Below, piece after piece: positions 52,232-58,142 of a stretch of 58,142 nt of DNA. The stretch covers positions 1 through 58,142 of the forward strand of contig NZ_BMQJ01000032.1 in the NCBI RefSeq assembly GCF_014648055.1, read 5' to 3'. The notes under the pieces are model-generated. The model saw nothing but the letters and a program-made list of their open reading frames with translations. It was not told where the DNA came from and ran no database searches. Position 1 is the stretch's first letter, and each line of letters starts with the position of its first letter. Source of the DNA: Streptosporangium pseudovulgare. GTDB lineage: Bacteria > Actinomycetota > Actinomycetes > Streptosporangiales > Streptosporangiaceae. The translations under genes were made by a program, and so were the position numbers.

Positions 52232-52876
52232 GTGACCAGCCCGCCGACCATTTACCAGCCGACCGGCTCCGGGCCCGAGTCGATGAGCCAGCCGACCGGC
52301 TCGTTCAGGCTCGAAGACCAGCTCTACCAGCGGCTGCTGCGTGAGCGCATCATCGTGCTGGGCACCCAGGTCAACGACGAGATCGCCAACCGAATCTGTG
52401 CCGAGCTGCTCCTGCTCGCGGCCGACGACGGCGAGCGCGACATCTGGCTCTACATCAACTCGCCCGGTGGGTCCGTGACCGCCGGTATGGCGATTTACGA
52501 CATGATGGAATACGTGCCCAACAACGTGTGCACGGTCGCGATGGGCCTGGCCGCTTCCATGGGCCAGTTCCTCCTCTGCGCCGGCGAGCGCGGCAAGAGG
52601 TTCGCCCTGCCGCACGCCCGCATCATGATGCACCAGCCGTCCGGAGGCATCGGGGGCACCGCCGCCGACATCGCCATCCAGGCCGAGCAGATGCTCTACG
52701 TCAAGAAGACCCTCGCCGAGCGGATCGCCTTCCACACCGGCCAGCCGCTCGACCAGATCGAGGCCGACTCCGACCGCGACCGCTGGTTCACGGCGGAGGA
52801 GGCCAAGGACTACGGCTTCATCGACCACGTCGTCCGTAGCGCCCGGCAGGTGCCCTCCACGGGCCCCGTCTCCTGA
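52232..52876 (+). CDS. clpP1: ATP-dependent Clp protease proteolytic subunit 1
   Basis: 214 residues. Catalytic triad S109 (MGLAASMGQ), H134 (IMMHQPSGG) and D183 (DRDRW); NSPGGSVTAGMAIYD is the conserved handle region. It forms the mixed ClpP1P2 tetradecamer of actinobacteria. GTG 52232 is chosen for GGAAGG at 7 nt, giving a short N-terminal propeptide; ATG 52283 is a possible internal start. It is 11 bp upstream of clpP2. Confidence 0.96.
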   Translation: MTSPPTIYQPTGSGPESMSQPTGSFRLEDQLYQRLLRERIIVLGTQVNDEIANRICAELLLLAADDGERDIWLYINSPGGSVTAGMAIYDMMEYVPNNVCTVAMGLAASMGQFLLCAGERGKRFALPHARIMMHQPSGGIGGTAADIAIQAEQMLYVKKTLAERIAFHTGQPLDQIEADSDRDRWFTAEEAKDYGFIDHVVRSARQVPSTGPVS

Positions 52877-52887
52877 AGGGGAACAAG

Positions 52888-53532
52888 GTGAGTGAGTTGA
52901 TCCGGCCGGGAGACATCAACGGCCGCTATGTCCTTCCCTCCTTCGTCGAGCGCACCTCGTACGGCGCGAAGGAGATGAACCCGTACAACAAGCTGTTCGA
53001 GGACCGCATCATCTTCCTCGGCGTGCAGGTGGACGACGCCTCGGCCAACGACGTCATGGCGCAGTTGCTGACGCTGGAGTCGCTCGATCCCGACCGCGAC
53101 ATCAGCATGTACATCAACTCGCCCGGCGGGTCGTTCACCGCCATGATGGCGATCTACGACACGATGCAGTTCGTCCGGCCGGAGATCCAGACGGTCTGCC
53201 TCGGCCAGGCGGCCTCGGCTGCGGCGATCCTGCTGGCCGGCGGCACGCCCGGCAAGCGGTTCGGTCTGCCGAACGCCCGGATGCTGATCCACCAGCCCTC
53301 CACCGAGGGCGGCGGCCAGGGCAGCGACATCGAGATCCAGGCGCGTGAGATCCTCCGGATGCGCACGCAGATGGAGGAGATCCTGTCGCGGCACACCGGC
53401 CGCACGGCCGAGCAGATCCGCAAGGACATCGAGCGCGACAAGATCCTCGATGCCGAGGAGGCGAAGGCGTACGGGCTGATCGACGACATCATCCCGTCCC
53501 GCAAGAAGCTGGCCAAGGCCGTAGCTTCCTGA
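52888..53532 (+). CDS. clpP2: ATP-dependent Clp protease proteolytic subunit 2
   Basis: 214 residues. Triad S110 (LGQAASAAA), H135 (MLIHQPSTEGGGQG) and the Asp in IERDKILDAEEA; NSPGGSFTAMMAIYD as in its partner. The N-terminus (about 20-30 residues) is the typical processed propeptide. Same operon as clpP1. GTG start with GAAGGGGAACAAG. Confidence 0.96.
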   Translation: MSELIRPGDINGRYVLPSFVERTSYGAKEMNPYNKLFEDRIIFLGVQVDDASANDVMAQLLTLESLDPDRDISMYINSPGGSFTAMMAIYDTMQFVRPEIQTVCLGQAASAAAILLAGGTPGKRFGLPNARMLIHQPSTEGGGQGSDIEIQAREILRMRTQMEEILSRHTGRTAEQIRKDIERDKILDAEEAKAYGLIDDIIPSRKKLAKAVAS

Positions 53533-53543
53533 CGGGGTCCACC

Positions 53544-53580
53544 GCACCGGAACGGTGCCTAATTGGGCACGTTCCGGTGC
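53544..53580 (+). terminator. hairpin between clpP2 and clpX, also ECF-promoter-like
   Basis: GCACCGGAAC...GTTCCGGTGC with an inner GTGCC/GGCAC stem and a one-base bulge, 11 bp after clpP2. The same bases read GGAAC-N16-CGTT, resembling an ECF sigma (SigE-type) promoter upstream of clpX, so the element may be terminator, promoter or both. Confidence 0.6.
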
Positions 53581-53725
53581 GACTCGCCGCCAGGGGGCTC
53601 ACTGAGGGCCCAGAAGACGGTAACGTCGAAACCTGAGCGGGATGACTTTTCGCACCGGGTATCGGGCCGGTCGGAAGAAACGGACCGCGGAAGCCAGGGC
53701 GGTCCCACGCAAAGGAGTATCTGGG

Positions 53726-55006
53726 GTGGCACGCATCGGCGACGGGGGAGACCTGCTGAAGTGCTCTTTCTGTGGGAAGAGCCAGAAGCAAGTCAAGAAG
53801 CTCATCGCCGGACCCGGCGTATACATCTGCGATGAGTGCATCGATCTCTGCAACGAGATCATCGAAGAGGAGCTCAGCGAGTCCTCCGAGCTCAAGTGGG
53901 ACAGCCTGCCCAAGCCGCGGGAGATCTACGAGTTCCTCGACGCCTACGTCATCGGCCAGGACCAGGCGAAGAAGGCCCTGTCGGTGGCGGTCTACAACCA
54001 CTACAAGCGGGTGCAGTCCGGCGACCGCGGCCGCGACGACGGCCTGGAGCTGGCCAAGTCCAACATCCTGCTCCTGGGCCCGACCGGCTCGGGCAAGACA
54101 CTGCTCGCCCAGACGCTGGCGAAGATGCTGAACGTGCCCTTCGCCATCGCCGACGCCACCGCGCTGACCGAGGCGGGCTACGTCGGCGAGGACGTCGAGA
54201 ACATCCTCCTCAAGCTGATCCAGGCCGCCGACTACGACGTCAAGAAGGCCGAGACCGGCATCATCTACATCGACGAGGTCGACAAGATCGCTCGTAAGAG
54301 CGAGAACCCGTCGATCACCAGGGACGTCTCCGGGGAAGGCGTCCAGCAGGCCCTCCTGAAGATCCTGGAAGGCACCACGGCGAGCGTGCCGCCCCAGGGC
54401 GGGCGCAAGCACCCGCACCAGGAGTTCATCCAGATCGACACCACCAACGTGCTGTTCATCTGCGGCGGCGCCTTCGCCGGCCTGGAGAAGATCATCGAGT
54501 CCCGGATCGGCCGCAAGGGCATCGGGTTCAACGCGATCATCCACTCCAAGGACGACGTCGACGCCTCCGACATCTTCAAGGACGTCATGCCGGAGGACCT
54601 GCTGAAGTTCGGCATGATCCCCGAGTTCGTCGGCCGCCTCCCGGTTATCACCAGCGTCCACAACCTCGACCGCGACGCCCTGATCCAGATCCTCACCGAG
54701 CCGCGCAACGCCCTGGTGAAGCAGTACCGCCGGCTGTTCGAGCTGGACAACGTCGAGCTGGAGTTCAGCGACGACGCCCTGGAGGCCATCGCGGACCAGG
54801 CGATCCTGCGCGGCACCGGCGCCCGTGGTCTGCGGGCCATCCTGGAGGAGGTCCTCCTGTCGGTGATGTACGAGGTTCCCTCCCGTCAGGACGTGGCGAG
54901 GGTGGTCATCACCCGCGAGTCGGTTCTGGAGCACGTCAACCCGACCCTCGTGCCCCGCGACCAGCTCAACAAGCAGCAGCGCACGCCGCGCGAGAAGTCC
55001 GCGTAA
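53726..55006 (+). CDS. clpX: ATP-dependent Clp protease ATP-binding subunit ClpX
   Basis: 426 residues. An N-terminal zinc-binding domain (C13SFC16 and CDECIDLC) is followed by the AAA+ module: Walker A GPTGSGKT (118-125), Walker B IIYIDEVDK, and pore-loop EAGYVGEDVEN. The ClpP-contacting IGF loop is seen as RKGIGFNA. It unfolds tagged substrates for ClpP1P2. GTG 53726 has AAAGGAG 8 nt upstream; the longer frame to 53642 is not conserved. Confidence 0.97.
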   Translation: MARIGDGGDLLKCSFCGKSQKQVKKLIAGPGVYICDECIDLCNEIIEEELSESSELKWDSLPKPREIYEFLDAYVIGQDQAKKALSVAVYNHYKRVQSGDRGRDDGLELAKSNILLLGPTGSGKTLLAQTLAKMLNVPFAIADATALTEAGYVGEDVENILLKLIQAADYDVKKAETGIIYIDEVDKIARKSENPSITRDVSGEGVQQALLKILEGTTASVPPQGGRKHPHQEFIQIDTTNVLFICGGAFAGLEKIIESRIGRKGIGFNAIIHSKDDVDASDIFKDVMPEDLLKFGMIPEFVGRLPVITSVHNLDRDALIQILTEPRNALVKQYRRLFELDNVELEFSDDALEAIADQAILRGTGARGLRAILEEVLLSVMYEVPSRQDVARVVITRESVLEHVNPTLVPRDQLNKQQRTPREKSA

Positions 55007-55062
55007 CCCGCGGCCGCCGCACCGGCCGCCCGTACGGCCCGGCGACCGGCGATCCCCGCACC

Positions 55063-55100
55063 ATGACGCCCCCGAGGGAGGAATCCCGAGGGGGCGTCAT
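55063..55100 (+). terminator. terminator hairpin after clpX
   Basis: ATGACGCCCCC (55063-55073) pairs with 55090-55100, with a small internal mismatch loop and a further GGG/CCC. Confidence 0.85.
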
Positions 55101-55202
55101 CCGTTCCGGCGCCGGTCCGCTCCGGGCGATCCGGCCGGGTGAGAGACGGTCCCGGAAAAGCCTGGAGCATCGACCACCCGGACGTCCCTAGAATTGGACA
55201 CC

Positions 55203-57779
55203 GTGACGATGCCAGATCTGCCCACCCAGTACACCCCCGCCGACGTGGAGACCCGGAGCTACGAGCGCTGGGTATCGGAGGGATACTTCACCGCGGACGT
55301 GAGTAGCGGGCGCGAGCCGTACAGCATCGTCCTGCCGCCGCCCAACGTGACCGGAGTCCTGCACATCGGCCACGCCCTCGACCACTCGATCCAGGACGCG
55401 CTGACCCGCCGCGCCCGTATGCGCGGCCAGGAGACGCTCTGGCTGCCGGGCACGGACCACGCGGGTATCGCCACCCAGAACGTCGTCGAGCGGGAGCTCG
55501 CCAAGGAGAGCCTGTCCCGCCACGACCTCGGCCGCGAGGCCTTCATCGAGCGCGTCTGGCAGTGGAAGGAGGAGTCCGGCGGCCGGATCCTCGGCCAGAT
55601 GCGCAAGCTCGGTGACGGCGTGGACTGGACGCGTGAGCGCTTCACCATGGACCCCGGTCTCTCCCGCGCGGTCCAGACGATCTTCAAGAGGCTGTTCGAC
55701 GACGGGCTCATCTACCGCGCCGAGCGCATCATCAACTGGTGCCCGCGTTGCCTGACCGCGCTGTCGGACATCGAGGTGGAGCACAGCGAGGACGAGGGTG
55801 AGCTCATCTCGATCCGGTACGGCGACGGCGAGGACTCCATCGTCGTGGCCACGACCCGGGCCGAGACCATGCTCGGCGACACCGCGGTGGCCGTCCACCC
55901 GTCCGACGAGCGCTACGCCCACCTGGTCGGACGCGAGGTCGAGCTTCCGCTCACCGGGCGCCGCATCCCGGTGGTGGCCGACGAGCACGTCGATCCCGCC
56001 TTCGGCACCGGTGCCGTCAAGGTCACTCCGGCGCACGACCCCAACGACTTCGAGATCGGCCGCCGCCACTCGCTGCCCTCCCTGGCGGTGATGGACGAGC
56101 GCGGAGTGATCACCACGCACGGTCCCTTCCAGGGGCTCGACCGCTTCGAAGCCCGTCCCGCCGTGGTGGCCGCGTTGCGTGAGCAGGGCCGGATCGTCGA
56201 GGAGAAGCGCCCCTACCTCCACTCGGTCGGCCACTGTTCGCGCTGCAAGACCGTGGTGGAGCCGCGGCTGTCCCTGCAGTGGTTCGTCAACGTCTCGCCC
56301 CTGGCCAAGGCCGCCGGTGACGCCGTCCGCGACGGCCAGACGAAGATCCACCCGCCGGAGCTGGCCAAGCGCTACTTCGACTGGGTCGACGACATGCACG
56401 ACTGGTGCATCTCGCGCCAGCTCTGGTGGGGTCACCGGATCCCGGTCTGGTACGGCCCGGCCGGAGAGGTCGTCTGCGTCGGACCCGACGAGGAGCCGCC
56501 CGCCGGATACGTCCAGGACCCCGACGTCCTCGACACCTGGTTCTCCTCGGGTCTGTGGCCGTTCTCGACCCTGGGCTGGCCGGACCGCACGCCCGAGCTG
56601 GAGAAGTTCTACCCGACTTCCGTCCTGGTCACCGGCTACGACATCCTGTTCTTCTGGGTGGCCCGGATGATGATGTTCGGCCTCTACGCGATGGACGGCC
56701 GCCCGCCGTTCCAGACGGTGGCCCTGCACGGCATGGTCCGCGACCAGCACGGCAAGAAGATGTCCAAGTCGTTCGGCAACGTGGTCGACCCGCTCGACTG
56801 GGTCGAGCGCTTCGGCGCCGACGCCACCCGGTTCACGCTGCTGCGCGGCGCCAACCCCGGCTCCGACGTGGCGATCAGCGAGGAGTGGGCCGGCGGCTCC
56901 CGCAACTTCTGCAACAAGATCTGGAACGCCACCCGCTTCGCCCTGATGAACGGCGCCGCGGTCGGCGAGCTTCCGGTCGGCGAGCTGACGGCCGCCGACC
57001 GGTGGATCCTCTCCCGGCTGCAGGAGGTCGTGGCGGAGGTCGACGCAGCCTTCGAGGACTTCGAGTTCGCCAAGATCTCCGACATCCTCTACCACTTCGC
57101 GTGGGACGAGGTCTGCGACTGGTACGTCGAGCTGGCCAAGATCCAGCTCGCCGCGGGCGAGGAGCACACCCGGCTGGTGCTCGGCCACGTCCTCGACGCG
57201 CTGCTCCGGCTGCTCCACCCGCTGGTGCCGTTCGTGACCGAGGAACTGTGGCGGGCTCTCACCGGTGGCGACTCCATCGTGGTCGCGCCGTGGCCGACGG
57301 TCCAGGAGTCGCTGCGCGACTCCTCCGCAGAGGAGGAGATCCTCGCCGTCCAGGGCCTGGTGACCGAGGTCCGCAGGTTCCGCTCCGACCAGGGGCTGAA
57401 GCCCGGCCAGCGCGTCGCCGCACGCCTGTCACTCACCGGTACGGCTCTCGCCCCGCACGAAAGGGCCATCCGCGCGCTGCTCCGGCTCGATGAGCCGTCG
57501 GAGTCGTTCTCGGCCACCGCCCGTCTCGACGTGGGCGGCATCGTGGTGGAGATCGACACCGCGGGGACGATCGACGTGGTCGCCGAGCGCAAGCGGCTGG
57601 AGAAGGACCTGGCCGCTGCCCGGAAGGAGGCCGCGCAGGTGGCCGCCAAGCTGGGCAACGAGCAGTTCATGTCCAAGGCCCCCGACGAGGTGGTCGCCAA
57701 GGTGCGCGCCCGCGCGGCCCAGGCCGACCAGGACATCACCCGGCTCACCGCGCAGCTGGCCGCTCTCCCGGCCGGCTGA
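55203..57779 (+). CDS. valS: valyl-tRNA synthetase
   Basis: About 858 residues. Class Ia signatures HIGH (54-57) and KMSKS (519-523); PPPNVTGVLHIGHA, the CP1 editing domain (ATTRAETMLGD, GTGAVKVTPAHDPND) and a C-terminal coiled coil (ERKRLEKDLAAARKEAAQV). It charges tRNA-Val. The start is uncertain: TTG 55194, GTG 55203 or ATG 55209. A TAGAAT box at 55189-55194 followed 8 nt later by GTG 55203 suggests a leaderless mRNA. No T-box leader is visible. Confidence 0.96.
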   Translation: MTMPDLPTQYTPADVETRSYERWVSEGYFTADVSSGREPYSIVLPPPNVTGVLHIGHALDHSIQDALTRRARMRGQETLWLPGTDHAGIATQNVVERELAKESLSRHDLGREAFIERVWQWKEESGGRILGQMRKLGDGVDWTRERFTMDPGLSRAVQTIFKRLFDDGLIYRAERIINWCPRCLTALSDIEVEHSEDEGELISIRYGDGEDSIVVATTRAETMLGDTAVAVHPSDERYAHLVGREVELPLTGRRIPVVADEHVDPAFGTGAVKVTPAHDPNDFEIGRRHSLPSLAVMDERGVITTHGPFQGLDRFEARPAVVAALREQGRIVEEKRPYLHSVGHCSRCKTVVEPRLSLQWFVNVSPLAKAAGDAVRDGQTKIHPPELAKRYFDWVDDMHDWCISRQLWWGHRIPVWYGPAGEVVCVGPDEEPPAGYVQDPDVLDTWFSSGLWPFSTLGWPDRTPELEKFYPTSVLVTGYDILFFWVARMMMFGLYAMDGRPPFQTVALHGMVRDQHGKKMSKSFGNVVDPLDWVERFGADATRFTLLRGANPGSDVAISEEWAGGSRNFCNKIWNATRFALMNGAAVGELPVGELTAADRWILSRLQEVVAEVDAAFEDFEFAKISDILYHFAWDEVCDWYVELAKIQLAAGEEHTRLVLGHVLDALLRLLHPLVPFVTEELWRALTGGDSIVVAPWPTVQESLRDSSAEEEILAVQGLVTEVRRFRSDQGLKPGQRVAARLSLTGTALAPHERAIRALLRLDEPSESFSATARLDVGGIVVEIDTAGTIDVVAERKRLEKDLAAARKEAAQVAAKLGNEQFMSKAPDEVVAKVRARAAQADQDITRLTAQLAALPAG

Positions 57780-57788
57780 GCCCACGTG

Positions 57789-57828
57789 CCCGAGAGCCCG
57801 GAGTCCGATCGGACTCCGGGCTCTCGGG
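57789..57828 (+). terminator. terminator after valS (40-bp perfect palindrome)
   Basis: 20-bp arms centred on GATC (57789-57828), followed by GTTTAGG. Confidence 0.9.
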
Positions 57829-57982
57829 GTTTAGGGACCGTGACGGAGGGAATACCGGACTGTTCCACGAAGTTGGTCATGAGGCCCCGGAAGGGCTGCT
57901 AGAGTTTCTTCCCGCGGGGCACGTCCCCGCAACTCTCTCTGAACCAGCTCCGTTGGGACGTTCGCGTCCGAGAAGCATCCGG

Positions 57983-58012
57983 TTGGACAACGACGGGATG
58001 TTGGAGTAAGTT
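57983..58012 (+). promoter_or_regulatory. strong promoter 1 (TTGGAC-N18-TAAGTT)
   Basis: -35 TTGGAC (57983-57988), 18-bp spacer, -10 TAAGTT (58007-58012), followed by AGAGGGG. One of two tandem promoters at the window edge, of the type preceding actinobacterial rRNA operons. Confidence 0.65.
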
Positions 58013-58094
58013 AGAGGGGTTGCCCTGGAAACGGGGCAGTCGAGATCCGCTGCGGATCCGGCGGGTGCGGGTCGGCTGACGCGAAAGCGACAGT

Positions 58095-58124
58095 TTGACA
58101 CAAACCAGGCGGAACTGCTAAGAT
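58095..58124 (+). promoter_or_regulatory. strong promoter 2 (TTGACA-N18-TAAGAT)
   Basis: Consensus -35 TTGACA (58095-58100), 18-bp spacer, -10 TAAGAT (58119-58124). No ORF follows inside the window; the transcript continues past the edge. An rRNA operon is the likeliest product (inference). Confidence 0.7.
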
Positions 58125-58142
58125 TGAGACGCGAAACGAATG

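Noticed and set aside
55007..55202. T-box riboswitch upstream of valS
   Set aside because: No TGGNACC T-box sequence, specifier loop or stem I features; only the clpX terminator and a -10 box.

Overview
This 58 kb window is very GC-rich actinomycete chromosome. GTG starts are common, GC at third codon positions is very high, and there are mycothiol-type and trHbO genes. The order ssb-like, ettA, alpha-glucosidase, glbO, pepN, mycothiol-dependent DsbA-like protein, rpiB, tig, clpP1, clpP2, clpX, valS is (from memory) the conserved neighbourhood of Mycobacterium tuberculosis Rv2448c-Rv2478c and of Streptomyces around tig/clpP/clpX/valS. Gene content suggests Streptosporangiales (Streptosporangium/Nonomuraea-like), but no 16S or other decisive marker lies inside the window, so genus is inference. 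Nothing looks like a phage, IS element, CRISPR array or large island; this is mostly core chromosome.

Layout. 1-411: a 9-bp tandem repeat and leader. 412-9423: siroheme synthase cysG overlapping a pair of dynamin-like GTPases (DynA/DynB-like), then an SSB paralogue and a diguanylate cyclase. 9434-14354: ettA, then on the minus strand mscS-glbO-aglA. 14801-17645: a small minus-strand gene, an XRE-TPR regulator overlapping a GNAT acetyltransferase, and a 24-residue peptide ORF; this is the most system-like unexplained cassette. 17809-31281: purU, prolyl oligopeptidase, HNH endonuclease, GNAT, FmdB zinc ribbon, a WYL-only protein, ilvD, a NERD membrane protein, a Pycsar-type TM effector without a cyclase, an unknown protein and pepN. 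31478-35966: a thiol-stress (SigR/SigH-type) promoter driving a DsbA-like oxidoreductase, aldehyde dehydrogenase, a membrane protein, peptide deformylase and rpiB.

36007-47731: an Eis-like acetyltransferase, a membrane PP2C/SpoIIE phosphatase, an atypical NarL-type regulator, a site-2 protease, a MarR regulator, a cell-wall peptidase under a clear c-di-AMP (ydaO/yuaA) riboswitch, a DeoR-galT operon, a TIGR03086-type protein, and a GAF-SpoIIE-HATPase phosphatase preceded by a possible coupled 60-codon ORF. 48234-58142: tRNA-Gly(TCC) and tRNA-Pro(TGG), divergent HATPase and XRE-DUF5753 genes, then tig, clpP1-clpP2 (with a ClgR-like operator), clpX and valS. The right edge holds two strong tandem promoters of the kind found in front of rRNA operons.

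Themes: protein quality control (tig, ClpP1P2X, PepN, prolyl oligopeptidase, Def, site-2 protease), redox/mycothiol defence, and development-type signalling (dynamin pair, c-di-GMP, c-di-AMP, two SpoIIE phosphatases, HATPase/XRE pair). Start codons were chosen by Shine-Dalgarno (SD) position, overlap and family length. All family assignments come from motif recognition by eye, without database searches.
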